Shown: positions 1 to 9,191, counted from the stretch's first letter. The stretch: 64,000 nucleotides of DNA from Gordonia bronchialis DSM 43247 (GCF_000024785.1 NC_013441.1:5084001-5148000); one strand, 5' to 3'. Notes: generated by a model from the letters alone, not told the origin. Translations and numbers: made by a program.

Positions 1-1
1 G

Positions 2-502
2 GGTCTGGGATGGGACATCCGCACCACCACCGGCACCGACTTCGACCTGGATGCCAGCGCCATCGCGCTCGGCGCGAACAAGAAGGTGCTGTCGGACGCC
101 CACTTCATCTTCTTCAACAACCTGCGGTCGCCGGACGGCTCCATCGAGCACACCGGTGACAACCTGACCGGCGAGGGTGAGGGCGACGACGAGGTCATCA
201 AGGTCGACCTCAACGGGGTCCCGCCGGAGGTCGACTCCATCGTCTTTCCCGTCTCCATCTACGACGCCGACGCCCGCAGCCAGTCCTTCGGTCAGGTGCG
301 CAACGCGTTCATCCGCGTCGTCAATCAGGCCGGTGGCGCCGAGATCGCCCGCTACGACCTGTCCGAGGACGCCTCCACCGAGACCGCGATGGTCTTCGGT
401 GAGCTGTACCGGAACGGCGCCGAGTGGAAGTTCCGCGCCGTCGGCCAGGGTTATGCGTCGGGCCTCGCGGGGATCGCCCGCGACTTCGGCGTGAACGTCT
501 GA
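2..502 (+). CDS. terD: TerD-family protein, 5' end outside the window
   Basis: The reading frame is open from base 2, so the true start lies left of the window. The visible 166 residues form most of a TerD domain, a calcium-binding beta-sandwich of tellurite and chemical-stress systems. Two acidic calcium-site signatures are present: DFDLDASA near the window edge and [13 protein letters not shown] about 30 residues later. The tail ([13 protein letters not shown]...) is the usual TerD ending. An ATG at 86 is internal and would remove the first metal-binding motif, so it is not the start. A hairpin terminator follows at once, so this is the last gene of a rightward unit. Confidence 0.93.
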   Translation, partial: GLGWDIRTTTGTDFDLDASAIALGANKKVLSDAHFIFFNNLRSPDGSIEHTGDNLTGEGEGDDEVIKVDLNGVPPEVDSIVFPVSIYDADARSQSFGQVRNAFIRVVNQAGGAEIARYDLSEDASTETAMVFGELYRNGAEWKFRAVGQGYASGLAGIARDFGVNV

Positions 503-527
503 GAAAGTTCACCCCCACGACAGCATC

Positions 528-560
528 CATGCCGCACCCGGCCCGTCCGGGTGCGGCATG
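528..560 (+). terminator. intrinsic-type terminator hairpin after terD
   Basis: A perfect 14-bp stem (CATGCCGCACCCGG with its complement) encloses a 5-base loop, 26 bases after the terD stop. There is no long T run, as is usual in GC-rich actinobacteria. Confidence 0.75.
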
Positions 561-620
561 CTTGTGCGATCGACACTGGTGCCCCTGCGCACCGCTCCTT
601 AGTGAAAGGCCAGCTCCACC

Positions 621-1763
621 TTGGTAGTACGCATATTCGGCATCTCGTTCGTCGTGACGATCGGTGCCATGATCATCGCGTTCCTGTACGGGGGCTGGCA
701 GGCGCTTATCCTGACCGTCATCCTCGGCATCCTCGAGGTCTCGCTTTCCTTCGACAACGCGGTCATCAACGCGACCGTCCTGCGTCGGATGAGCGAGTTC
801 TGGCAGAAGATCTTCCTCACCATCGGCATCCTCATCGCCGTCTTCGGTATGCGTTTGGTGTTCCCGCTGGCGATCGTGTGGATGGCGTCGGGCCTCGGTC
901 CGGTGCAGGCACTCGACCTGGCTCTCAACCCGCCGCCAGATGACGCCGCCTACTTCCCCAACGGTGACCCCAGCTACGAGACGATCATCACCGACGCGCA
1001 CCCGCAGATCGCGGCCTTCGGTGGCATGTTCCTGCTCATGCTGTTCCTCGGCTTCGTGCTCGAGGAGAAGGAGATCACCTGGCTGAGCTGGATCGAGCGT
1101 CCGCTGGAACGCATCGGCAAGCTGGAGATGCTCGAGGTGGTCATCGCGACCGGCCTGCTGATCATCACCGCCGAGTACATCGCCGCACCTGAGGAACGGT
1201 CGACGGTGATGATCGCCGGCGCGCTCGGCATGATCACCTACATCGCGGTCAACGGGCTCGGCGAGTTGTTCAAAGTCGACAACGTCGTCGACGACGAGGA
1301 CGCGGACCCCGCACCAGAGAACGCGAAGCGTTCCGGTGGTCCCAGCGACCTCGCCAAGGCCACCGGCAAGGCCGGTTTCTTCCTGTTCCTCTACCTCGAG
1401 GTGCTCGACGCGTCGTTCTCCTTCGACGGCGTCATCGGCGCCTTCGCCATCACCGCCGACCCGATCATCATCGCGCTCGGCCTCGGCCTCATCGGCGCCA
1501 TGTTCGTCCGGTCGCTGACCGTGTACCTGGTGCGCAAGGGCACGCTCTCGGAGTACGTGTACCTCGAGCACGGCGCCCACTGGGCGATCGGCGCGCTCGC
1601 GTTCATCCTGCTCTACTCGATCGGCACGCACGTCAACGAGGTCATCACCGGTCTTGTGGGTGTGGTGCTCATCGGCGCGGCCTTCGCGTCGAGCATCGTG
1701 CGTCGACGACGTCTCGGTGACGCCGACGACGAGGCTTCGACGGAGGTCGAGGCCAAAGCCTGA
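621..1763 (+). CDS. DUF475/TerC-like integral membrane protein
   Basis: This 380-residue polytopic membrane protein belongs to the DUF475 family, related to TerC, and is typically encoded beside TerD genes. About eight to nine hydrophobic segments are visible. Two related intramembrane motifs, EVSLSFDNAVI near residue 40 and EVLDASFSFDGVIG near residue 260, match the internal duplication of TerC-type proteins, where acidic residues and the FDN/FDG turn are thought to handle metal ions. A TGA at 603-605 closes the frame upstream. TTG at 621 is therefore the only start that keeps the first membrane helix, with a weak AAAGG 12 bases before it. Metal efflux or membrane anchoring of TerD partners is inferred from the family. 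Confidence 0.85.
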   Translation: MVVRIFGISFVVTIGAMIIAFLYGGWQALILTVILGILEVSLSFDNAVINATVLRRMSEFWQKIFLTIGILIAVFGMRLVFPLAIVWMASGLGPVQALDLALNPPPDDAAYFPNGDPSYETIITDAHPQIAAFGGMFLLMLFLGFVLEEKEITWLSWIERPLERIGKLEMLEVVIATGLLIITAEYIAAPEERSTVMIAGALGMITYIAVNGLGELFKVDNVVDDEDADPAPENAKRSGGPSDLAKATGKAGFFLFLYLEVLDASFSFDGVIGAFAITADPIIIALGLGLIGAMFVRSLTVYLVRKGTLSEYVYLEHGAHWAIGALAFILLYSIGTHVNEVITGLVGVVLIGAAFASSIVRRRRLGDADDEASTEVEAKA

Positions 1764-1775
1764 GTTTCACCGCAG

Positions 1776-1823
1776 AAACGACGATGGGTTGCGCTCTTCA
1801 CGGAGTGCAACCCATCGTCGTTT
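1776..1823. terminator. bidirectional terminator between convergent genes
   Basis: A perfect 17-bp stem (AAACGACGATGGGTTGC and its complement at 1807-1823) sits between the converging DUF475 and TerD-like genes. The arms carry AAA/TTT at their outer ends, suiting termination in both directions. Confidence 0.8.
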
Positions 1824-1828
1824 GGGGA

Positions 1829-2563
1829 CTACTTGCGGCCGGCCTTCCAGTTCAGGCCCCAGTTGTAAGCCTGGTCCACCGCGGATTGCGAGCCGCGGAT
1901 ATAGCGGACCTCGCGGTTGATGACGAGGTCACCGCCACGGTTCTCCAGCAACGCGATGGCGCACGAGATGGCGCCCTGATCCGACTCGTCGAGGCGCACC
2001 TCGATCTGCGGACCGCTGGCCGGGAACAGGGTGACGACGCCGTTGGCGGCCGCCCAGTTGGGTGCGCCCTCGTAGATGTAGGCGAAGATCAACACCCGAC
2101 GGATGCGATGGGTCTGGGACAGGTCGATGTACATGTTCTCGCCACCGGTGACCGACCCGGAGCGGTCGTCGCCGTCGAGGTAGATGATCGGCTGTCCGCT
2201 GTAGGGCGCCTGGAACGAATTGCCGAGTGCCTGAACGATTCCCTTGTCGCCGTCGGAGAACTCCCAGAGGCAGGCGAGGTCGAGGTCGACGCCGGTGGAC
2301 CGTTTGAACAGGCCGCCCTTGGACCCGGCGGTCCAGTTGAGATTGACGCGCATCTGTCCGGTGGCCGAGCCCTGCTTGGTCAGCGACACGCTCGGCGCCG
2401 ACTTGGTCAGCGTGACCTTGGACAGCGAGATCGGGGCCTGGGCCGGCGGCTGCTGCTGATACGGCTGCGCCGGGGGCTGTTGCTGATACGGCTGGACGGG
2501 CGGCTGGGGTGGTGCGGGCGGTGCCGGCTGCGCCTTCGGACGTTTGGTGTAGTCGATTCCCAT
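1829..2563 (-). CDS. TerD-fold (TerA-like) protein with proline/glutamine-rich N-terminus
   Basis: The 244-residue protein has a low-complexity N-terminus (residues 8-42) rich in proline and glutamine, with two copies of a QPYQQQPPA unit. A TerA/TerD-like beta domain follows (about 45-244). Recognisable features are VDLDLACLWEF and YLDGDDRSGSVTGGENMYIDL, which supply the acidic metal site, and a closing NWGLNWKAGRK. TerA proteins are diverged TerD paralogues that work with TerD in calcium-dependent stress complexes. The ATG at 2563 starts the tail cleanly. The flexible tail resembles the proline-rich linker of the double-TerD protein at 14.8-16.1 kb and may mediate clustering; that is inference. 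Confidence 0.85.
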   Translation of the reverse strand: MGIDYTKRPKAQPAPPAPPQPPVQPYQQQPPAQPYQQQPPAQAPISLSKVTLTKSAPSVSLTKQGSATGQMRVNLNWTAGSKGGLFKRSTGVDLDLACLWEFSDGDKGIVQALGNSFQAPYSGQPIIYLDGDDRSGSVTGGENMYIDLSQTHRIRRVLIFAYIYEGAPNWAAANGVVTLFPASGPQIEVRLDESDQGAISCAIALLENRGGDLVINREVRYIRGSQSAVDQAYNWGLNWKAGRK

Positions 2564-2672
2564 GGTGTGGTCCTTCGCTGCTCGTGTCGGATTTGTACCG
2601 TTATCGTCTGGCCGCAGCCTATACGGATGCGGGCCGGGTCTGTCGCGGGTCGCTGCTCGGAAGAATCACTCC

Positions 2673-4742
2673 CTATCCGGACGCATCGAGGACGATCCGC
2701 GCCTGCGGTCCGAAAGTCGTTGCGGTGTGCAGAACTCCGCGCTCGTCGCGCCGGCATCCCGCCACCCCGACGTGCCGTATCCCGGCGGGCAGGACGAAAC
2801 CGCCGTCGATCTCGTAGCGGGTGTTGGTCACCTTGGTCGCCCGTGCCTGCGGATCGGCCGGATCCGACGGTGCTCGTTCCGCGCCGACCACCACCATCGC
2901 CTCGGTGACGCCGACCGGCCAGTCGAACCGCAACCGACCGTCGGCGACGCCGCGGACGACGATGTCGGGGATGACGATCTCGGGCGCGGTACCTGGCACC
3001 GGTGACCTCGCATGCGCCGCGTCGGATCTCGCCATCTCCGACGACATCCCCGCGAGTACGGTGACGACGCCGTAGCCGACCGATCCGTCCCGCGGCGCCC
3101 CACCGTCGTCGAGTTCCGTTGCGGCAGTGCGTCCGACGGTTTGTGTTGCCCCGTCCGGCAGCAACCGCAGAACGCGGTAGACGACGCCCGGAGTCTCCGA
3201 CGCCTGCCAGCTGATCCGCCGGGTTCCGTCGCTGAGGGTCTCGACGCGGACGTCACCGGCGGGCGATACGCTCAGCCGCGCGGCGAGTTCGGCGAGCTCG
3301 GGATGGTCGACACAGCCACGTGCGGCGTCGGCAATCGCCGATGGATCGGCGATACCTGCTTTGGCCTCGGCGACAACGGCTTCCGCCGCCGCGACCGCCC
3401 GCCGGGAGGTCTCCAGGACGTCACCCAGCCGGGGTCCGCCCGCATCTACCGTGTCGATGTCGGACGCATCCCGCCTCAGCGCCTCGAAGGCGGACAGTGC
3501 GGCGACGTGGCGGGCGTGGGCCGCGTCGTCGAGCGCGTGACGCCACCGCTGTGCCGCCGCCGTCACCACGGACTCGACTTCCTCTGCCAACGACCGGATC
3601 TGACGGGTGGCGTCGGGATCGTCGCCGGCCAGCTCAGCGGCCCGTCGGCACAGCGCCTGGGCCGTCACCGGACGTCCCCGACGCAGCTCGGCCCGTGCCG
3701 AACGCAACGGTTCCTCCCACTCCCGAAGTCGTGGCGCCGGAACCGGTGCCGCGTCGCGCTGCGGTGGTGTGCCCGCGCCGAAGGAGGCGGCGATCTCGCC
3801 GACCAGCGCACGCGCACCGACCGACCCGAGCCCAAGCGAACGCGCCTCATCCACCAGGAACGCGAAATCGTCTGCCAGCAGGTCATCTTCGACGAGGACC
3901 GCCGCCCGTACGCGCGGCTCGAGATGTGTCCGCACCTTGGTGGTGACGGCGGAGACGTACGCACGGGAGAGGGTCACGTCGTCGAGCAGGATCTCCCGGA
4001 CGTGCACCAGGAGCTCGTCCACCACTGCACGCAGTCGGCCAGCCGGCAGCTCGCGTGATCGCTCCCGCAGTTGCTGTGTGCGCCTGTCGATCTCGGTCAG
4101 ATCGGTGATCTCGTCGAGGGTCAGGTGCAGCAGATTGAGCAGTGTCGGGGTGGCGTCCCCGGTCTGCAGTCGGTCGAATTCGGCCAAGAGCGCCGCGATC
4201 TGGTCGAGGCGCTGCGTGCTGAGTTCGGCAGGCGGTGCAGGAGCGGTCGCGGGCGTGGCGTCGTCGAGAATCCGGTAGCGGCGCAACCGGGTTGCGACCT
4301 CTTCGGGGGAGAGTCCACTCATCGCACCGAGATCGTCGAGACCGGCACGCTTGGACGCCGGGATACCGCCGTGCCGCTGCATGAGACGCTCGATCGCGTT
4401 GTCCAACAACTCGTATCGTCCGGCGTCACGCTGCTCGCGCGTCTCGCTGACGGTGCGGGCCAGGGCGGCCCGGCGGTTCGCGTACCGGAGCAGTTCGCTG
4501 CGCTGGGCGTGCTCGGACACCAACTGGCCCACCAGCACCCGGTACTTGGGGTGATCGCGGCTCTTCTGCCAGAACGCCCACACCGCCTCGATCCGCTCGG
4601 CCACCTCGGCGTCGGTGAGCGCCTGGACCTGATCGAGTGGAATGTCGTAGAGCTCAAACGGATCGGACGTTTCCACACCGCCACGGCGATCCACGGCAGC
4701 CAACACCCGCTTCCGATAGTCGTTGGTGTCCAACGGTTTCAC
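2673..4742 (-). CDS. large Hsp70-associated protein with C-terminal FN3-like domains
   Basis: This 689-residue protein has no assignment I can make with certainty. GTG at 4742 lies 4 bases after the Hsp70-like stop, so the two are almost certainly co-translated; a longer frame to 4820 would run far into that gene. The first 110 residues are helical and contain DPFELYD, a long helix, then DHPKY at 63-67, loosely like a J-domain with HP in place of HPD. The middle (about 110-500) is helical with coiled-coil character. The C-terminus holds two beta-sandwich repeats that look like fibronectin type III domains (WQASETPGVVYRVLR and DWPVGVTEAMVVV). Role as client-delivery partner of the adjacent Hsp70 is inference. 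Confidence 0.7.
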   Translation of the reverse strand: MKPLDTNDYRKRVLAAVDRRGGVETSDPFELYDIPLDQVQALTDAEVAERIEAVWAFWQKSRDHPKYRVLVGQLVSEHAQRSELLRYANRRAALARTVSETREQRDAGRYELLDNAIERLMQRHGGIPASKRAGLDDLGAMSGLSPEEVATRLRRYRILDDATPATAPAPPAELSTQRLDQIAALLAEFDRLQTGDATPTLLNLLHLTLDEITDLTEIDRRTQQLRERSRELPAGRLRAVVDELLVHVREILLDDVTLSRAYVSAVTTKVRTHLEPRVRAAVLVEDDLLADDFAFLVDEARSLGLGSVGARALVGEIAASFGAGTPPQRDAAPVPAPRLREWEEPLRSARAELRRGRPVTAQALCRRAAELAGDDPDATRQIRSLAEEVESVVTAAAQRWRHALDDAAHARHVAALSAFEALRRDASDIDTVDAGGPRLGDVLETSRRAVAAAEAVVAEAKAGIADPSAIADAARGCVDHPELAELAARLSVSPAGDVRVETLSDGTRRISWQASETPGVVYRVLRLLPDGATQTVGRTAATELDDGGAPRDGSVGYGVVTVLAGMSSEMARSDAAHARSPVPGTAPEIVIPDIVVRGVADGRLRFDWPVGVTEAMVVVGAERAPSDPADPQARATKVTNTRYEIDGGFVLPAGIRHVGVAGCRRDERGVLHTATTFGPQARIVLDASG

Positions 4743-4746
4743 GGGC

Positions 4747-6423
4747 TCACCGATCTCGGCGCCGCGATTGCTGCACCTGGTCGAGTTCCCGGCTGACCTC
4801 CGACGCCGACAGCGTCGCACCGGTTTTCGCCGTCAGGGTGAGCGGGATGTCCGCATCGACGTGGTGGGCGGTCACGTGCAGCACGCCGTCGAATCCCATC
4901 TCGAACATCACCCGGACCTCACTGCCCTCGTCGTAGCCGGGCGGGATGTCGGTGATGGCGCCCTCGATGAGGATCTTCGCGTCTTCGGGCCGCGGGGATG
5001 CCTGCTGTCCCAGCTGCTCGAGCACGGTCAGATTGATGCGATCCTGATCGGCACGCACCGTCCCGAAGGATCGTCGAACACGGATCGGCAGCGTCTGGTT
5101 GCGGTGCACCAGCCAGGTCGCCTCCAGCGAACCGGAGTAGCCGCCCACCGCGAGTACCCCGAAGCCGCGCGACACCACGGTGTCCACGGTGATCTCCAAC
5201 ATGCGGCGCACCCCGGCCACGGGCAGCGCGAAGGCATCGGCCACCCGCCGACACGCCTCCTCGACGTCGGCGGCGTCCGCATCCAGCGGCGATGCGCCGT
5301 CCGCCAAGCGGCCACGGGTGCGCAGGTCGGCCCCCACCAGGCGTTCGATCTCGAGTTTGTCGCCGTAGATCGCGGCACCCCGCGCGACGGCGAGGTCGGG
5401 ATCGGCCAGTTCCGGGGTGATTCCCACCGCATCTGCGATCGCGGCGGCGACCATCGGCATCCGCGACGAACCACCGACGAGCAGCACCCGATCGACGCGC
5501 TGCACACCGCGGTCACGGGCAGCCTGCAGGCACGACCTGGTCAGCTCGACCGTGCGCTGCAACAGCCCGCCGGTGAGATCCTCGACCTGAGGGCGGGTCA
5601 GCGTGATCGTCGAGCGTGCGCCTTCGTGGGCGACCACCACCGACGTCGAGTCCGCGTCGGTCAGTTCATGTTTCGCGCGCTCTGCGGCGATCACCAGGGC
5701 CTGTGATCCGGCGGAGTCGTCGAGCGGGTCCTCGGCGTCGGGGTTCTCCGCACAGAACACCCGCGAGAGGTGCAGCGCGATCCGCTCGTCCCAGTCGGCG
5801 CCGCCGAGCTGATGATCGCCGTCGACGGCGAGGACCGAGATCCGACGGTCGGCGAGTTCGATGACCGTCGCGTCGAAGGTGCCGCCACCGAGGTCGTAGA
5901 CCAGCACGGTCTCGTCCGGAGTGCTGCCCGACAGTCCGTCGGTCAGTCGGCTGAACCCGTAGGAGAGAGCGGCGGCGATAGGCTCGGAGAGCACCCCCGC
6001 GACGTCGATCCCGGCGTAGGTGCCGGCCTGGATCGTGGCGCGGCGCTCCTCGTCGCCGAAGTAGGCGGGCACGGTGATCACCGCGCGTTGCACCTGCTCC
6101 CCGGCGAAGGCGGCGTCGGAGATCAGCGACTTCAGGATGAGTGCGGAGATGGCCGGTGCCGACCAGGTCTGCCCGTGCGCCACGAACCGCCAGTCCGGGT
6201 CGCCCATGCGTCTCTTGACCAGTGCGCATACGTTGTCGGGGTCGAGGCGGGCCTGGCGTCGTGCGCCTTCGCCGACGACGTGGTCGGTGGCCGAGGTCAG
6301 CAGCACCACCGATGGTGTGGTGGGCGCGCCGGTGAGTCCGGAGATGACCTCGGGGCGGCCACCGGCGCCGATGGTGGCGATAGCGGAATTGGTCGTGCCG
6401 AGATCGATTCCATAGACGCCCAC
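4747..6423 (-). CDS. Hsp70/DnaK-like ATPase without a helical lid
   Basis: The 558-residue protein carries a full Hsp70 actin-like ATPase: phosphate-1 loop GIDLGTTNSA at the N-terminus, DLGGGTFDATV and the adenosine motif LLVGGSSRMPMV. GTG at 6423 places GIDLGTTN three residues in; upstream codons add no family sequence. After the ATPase there is an unusual alpha-helical insert of about 60 residues. A beta-type substrate domain (IEGAITDIPPG, VLHVTAHHVD) follows, and the protein ends soon after, without the alpha lid and EEVD-like tail of housekeeping DnaK (about 610-640 residues). It is therefore a specialised paralogue. It is coupled to the FN3-tailed gene and divergent from a GrpE-like gene 66 bases away. 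Confidence 0.9.
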   Translation of the reverse strand: MGVYGIDLGTTNSAIATIGAGGRPEVISGLTGAPTTPSVVLLTSATDHVVGEGARRQARLDPDNVCALVKRRMGDPDWRFVAHGQTWSAPAISALILKSLISDAAFAGEQVQRAVITVPAYFGDEERRATIQAGTYAGIDVAGVLSEPIAAALSYGFSRLTDGLSGSTPDETVLVYDLGGGTFDATVIELADRRISVLAVDGDHQLGGADWDERIALHLSRVFCAENPDAEDPLDDSAGSQALVIAAERAKHELTDADSTSVVVAHEGARSTITLTRPQVEDLTGGLLQRTVELTRSCLQAARDRGVQRVDRVLLVGGSSRMPMVAAAIADAVGITPELADPDLAVARGAAIYGDKLEIERLVGADLRTRGRLADGASPLDADAADVEEACRRVADAFALPVAGVRRMLEITVDTVVSRGFGVLAVGGYSGSLEATWLVHRNQTLPIRVRRSFGTVRADQDRINLTVLEQLGQQASPRPEDAKILIEGAITDIPPGYDEGSEVRVMFEMGFDGVLHVTAHHVDADIPLTLTAKTGATLSASEVSRELDQVQQSRRRDR

Positions 6424-6489
6424 GAGAGGCGATGCTAGCAGCGGAATGTGGACGTCGGGGCGTCGCGCACGCGCCGGTAGGCTCGGTGA

Positions 6490-6954
6490 ATGACCGAATC
6501 GGCGGAGCCCGGCGACCACGAGCAACTGCGTCTGCTGAGTGAGCAGATTCAGGACCTGACGCGGGTCGTCGCGCGACAGTCGCAGATCATCGACAAGATC
6601 GCCACCGCCGAGTCGAAGCGGACCGGTCCGAGCACCGACACGCCGCTGCTGGTCGAGTTGTTCGCCCTGTTCACCGACGCCGACACCTGCGCGCGGACAG
6701 CCGATTCCGAGCGTGAGGCGGCCGCCTTCGGGGCGCTGCGCGACGGGCTGGAGCGGCTGATCGTCGGACGCGACGGCCGGGTCGTCATGCCCTGTGCCGG
6801 TGACGACTTCGATGTCACGGTGATGGAGGTGGCCGACGTTCGCGCCGCGTCGGACACCGCGGCGGCGGGCACTGTCGCCGAACTGATCCGGCCGGGGCTG
6901 GTGGTTGCCGGTCGATCGGTCCGCCCGGCGATGGTGGTGGTCTACCGGGGCTGA
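6490..6954 (+). CDS. GrpE-like nucleotide-exchange factor
   Basis: The 154-residue protein starts with an acidic helical segment suited to a coiled coil (about residues 10-45). It ends with VAELIRPGLVVAGRSVRPAMVVV, clearly the beta-domain of GrpE, where a V-rich strand follows the R-P of the exchange face. GrpE opens the nucleotide cleft of Hsp70. Its placement opposite the Hsp70-like gene implies a dedicated pair rather than the housekeeping one. It is shorter than usual GrpE (about 180-200 residues) and the long helix is reduced. It ends 9 bases before the convergent AIM24 gene. Confidence 0.8.
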   Translation: MTESAEPGDHEQLRLLSEQIQDLTRVVARQSQIIDKIATAESKRTGPSTDTPLLVELFALFTDADTCARTADSEREAAAFGALRDGLERLIVGRDGRVVMPCAGDDFDVTVMEVADVRAASDTAAAGTVAELIRPGLVVAGRSVRPAMVVVYRG

Positions 6955-6963
6955 GCGCCCCCG

Positions 6964-7725
6964 TTACTGGTTCTGGCCGAGCTGGGCGGTGATTTCCTGG
7001 TTGATCTGCTGCAAACCGGGTACCGAGATACCCGGCAGTTGACCGCGGATGCTCTGCACGATCGAGGTGTCGTTGCGGACCTTCTCGCTGGACTGCACGA
7101 GAACCGTTCCGGCACCGACGAAGTCGAACTGTCGTTCCTCACCGGAGTTGATCCCGAAGCGGCGGCCGGCGGCCGCGATGAAGCTGTTGACCCACGCCTG
7201 GTCGAAGTGGTGGCTCGGCGACGGACAGTCGGCCCAGCCGACCAGCGCCTCCGGGTCCACCCGGACGGGCGGTTCGACGAACATGACCGGCCCGCTCGAC
7301 GACGCGAGGAATTTGCCGGTCCCGATCAACGTGAGGAATCCCGGCACGATGGACTGGTTGAGCGTCAGATTCGGTTGGAACGCCAGCAGATTCGACGCCC
7401 GGATGGTCAGGTTGCCGTCGTCGAGGTCGTAGGAGTTGATGTCGTAGCCACGGTCGCCGATGACGAGCTTCCCCTGCCCCTCTGCCACCACGAAGTCGCC
7501 GAGATGCAGTGGCGCGGAGAACTGTTGGGCCACCATGTGCAGCATCTGTCCCTGCAGTCCGTGCTGCAGGGAGGTGAAGTTCATCTGGCCGTAGTAGGCG
7601 ATCATGGCGCCCTTGGACAGGAACCAGGGCGCGTTGACGTCGATGACGAAGCTGTAGTTGTTGCCCGGGACGTTGTCGTCGGTCGGCAGTGTCGTCGGGT
7701 TCCAGACCGTGTTGAGTTCGCTCAC
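6964..7725 (-). CDS. AIM24-family protein 1
   Basis: This 253-residue member of the AIM24 family (TRAP-like beta-fold) contains the family pattern AMIAYYGQMNF near residue 45 and a long run of beta strands. AIM24 proteins are widespread in bacteria; their molecular role is unsettled, and the yeast namesake affects mitochondrial inner-membrane organisation. GTG at 7725 overlaps the preceding gene's TGA as GTGA, which fixes the start; the longer frame lies inside that gene. It is the last of three tandem AIM24 genes. The C-terminal tail (about 230-253) is helical and glutamine-rich. Confidence 0.85.
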   Translation of the reverse strand: MSELNTVWNPTTLPTDDNVPGNNYSFVIDVNAPWFLSKGAMIAYYGQMNFTSLQHGLQGQMLHMVAQQFSAPLHLGDFVVAEGQGKLVIGDRGYDINSYDLDDGNLTIRASNLLAFQPNLTLNQSIVPGFLTLIGTGKFLASSSGPVMFVEPPVRVDPEALVGWADCPSPSHHFDQAWVNSFIAAAGRRFGINSGEERQFDFVGAGTVLVQSSEKVRNDTSIVQSIRGQLPGISVPGLQQINQEITAQLGQNQ

Positions 7726-8426
7726 AGCTTCTCCTCCGATGCCTGCACGAAGACGACACCCTGGCCGGTGCACTCCAATTGCATTGCCTCACCGCCGCTT
7801 CGGCCGACATTGCGCCAGCTCATCGCCGACCGCAGTGTGGTGTTCAGTTGTCCGCCGGCCGCGACATAGGCCTGCGGGTCGACGACGACGGGTTTGTCCG
7901 GGGTGACCGGCAGATCGAAGACGCCACCGTGTCCAAGGATCACCGCGGTGCCGGCACCGGAGAGCTGGGTGGTGAACATTCCCTGGCCGGTCATCGCGCC
8001 GGCCGCCGCCGATCGCAGCGATCCGAGCAGTCCGCCACCACCGCCACCACCGCCGCCTTGCGAGGCCACCGATACCACCGATGCCTGCAGTCCGGACGTG
8101 TAGGCGAGCAGCCTAGAGGCCTCTACCCGCAGCACCCCGCCGACGGCACCGAGATCCACGATCTGCACCTCGATGCCCCGAAAGCCGTAGTGCACCACGC
8201 CGTTTCCTTGCGCGACCATCGTCGACTCGTGCTCACCCGCCAGTGCCCGACCGGCCATCGCACCGAATCCACCGCCACCGAATCCCCCACCACCCGCGCC
8301 GGCGATCTGATGCGGCTGGAAGAGAACCTGACCGGTATAGAAGAGCATCGCGCCGCGTCGGGCGATCACCGGGCCGGTCTGGCCGATGTCGACGGAGACG
8401 ACCTTGCTGTTGACCTTGGTGAACAT
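7722..8426 (-). CDS. AIM24-family protein 2
   Basis: A 234-residue AIM24 protein beginning MFTKVNSKVVSVDIGQTG, with the signature RRGAMLFYTGQVLF at about 23-36 and two glycine-rich loops (near 50-60 and 125-135) unlike its neighbours. The ATG at 8426 is preceded by GAGGGA at a good distance, and that ribosome site overlaps the TGA of the AIM24 gene upstream. The much longer open frame to 9338 is an artefact of high GC and covers another gene. Ends with the GTGA overlap to AIM24 protein 1, so all three are one transcript. Confidence 0.85.
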   Translation of the reverse strand: MFTKVNSKVVSVDIGQTGPVIARRGAMLFYTGQVLFQPHQIAGAGGGGFGGGGFGAMAGRALAGEHESTMVAQGNGVVHYGFRGIEVQIVDLGAVGGVLRVEASRLLAYTSGLQASVVSVASQGGGGGGGGGLLGSLRSAAAGAMTGQGMFTTQLSGAGTAVILGHGGVFDLPVTPDKPVVVDPQAYVAAGGQLNTTLRSAMSWRNVGRSGGEAMQLECTGQGVVFVQASEEKL

Positions 8427-8434
8427 CGCTTCCC

Positions 8435-9055
8435 TCACCGTTCGGCAGGCTGGATCGACACGACACCGGTTCCGTCCCAGCGCAACGAGAACGCCTCCCC
8501 GGAGCCCTGTCCCATCACGGTGCGCCACGAGACGTCGGTGACGAAGGACTGGTTCAGCTGTCCGCGCGCGCAGACGAAGGCGTCGGGGTCGACGACCAGC
8601 GGGAACTGCGGCGACACCTCGAGGTGGATGAGCGGCCCGCCGCGGGAGAGCAACGCGATCTGACCGTGTCCGGTGACGGTGGTGGTGAACAGTCCCTGCC
8701 CCGACGACGCGCCGCGCAGTCCGGCGAAGGTGACGTTGGTGGTGAGGTTTCCGTTGAGCACCATCAACTGCTGCGACTCCACCTGCATGGTCTCGCCGGC
8801 GAGTTCGATGATGGTGGTCTCGGCGGCGTCGTGCGCGAAGTAGACGACACCGTTGCCGGCGCATTCCATCAGCGACAGCGCCTCGCCGGTGGCGCGCTGT
8901 TTGAGTCCGGCGACCACCCCGGCGCCGCCGCCGAAGCCCGCCGACTTGAAGGTGACCTGCCCCTCGTAGGCGACCATCGAACCGCTGAGCGCCCGCACCG
9001 ACGTGTTCTGGAGCCTGGCCTCGATCACGCGTTTGGACCGTTGCACCAATTGCAT
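8435..9055 (-). CDS. AIM24-family protein 3, first of the tandem
   Basis: A 206-residue AIM24 protein starting MQLVQRSKRVIEARLQN, with SGSMVAYEGQVTF near residue 25 and the closing VSWRTVMGQGSGEAF. The start at 9055 has an excellent AGGAGG five bases upstream, and overrides the longer frame to 9730. It heads a three-gene leftward operon and faces the rightward metabolite operon across a 136-base divergent promoter region (9056-9191). The three paralogues are clearly different in sequence, so they may form a hetero-oligomer; that is inference. Confidence 0.87.
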   Translation of the reverse strand: MQLVQRSKRVIEARLQNTSVRALSGSMVAYEGQVTFKSAGFGGGAGVVAGLKQRATGEALSLMECAGNGVVYFAHDAAETTIIELAGETMQVESQQLMVLNGNLTTNVTFAGLRGASSGQGLFTTTVTGHGQIALLSRGGPLIHLEVSPQFPLVVDPDAFVCARGQLNQSFVTDVSWRTVMGQGSGEAFSLRWDGTGVVSIQPAER

Positions 9056-9191
9056 TCCGGCCTCCTCGTTGTCCCGACGCACCACCGGCGACTCCGGGGT
9101 GTGCGACACGATGATCGTCGGCCCGCATACCACCCGCATCGTCGGTCGGCGCGTTCGTGTCGGGTTGGAAGTTACTCGATAGCATCGGCTC

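Noticed and set aside
321..1631. Long antisense open frame (436 codons) over terD and DUF475
   Set aside because: Rich in D, R, E and H with no family resemblance; a mirror of high-GC codons of real genes on the other strand.
1784..2908. Plus-strand open frame of 374 codons
   Set aside because: Antisense to the TerA-like gene, starts inside a terminator, and has arginine/leucine-rich composition without a domain.
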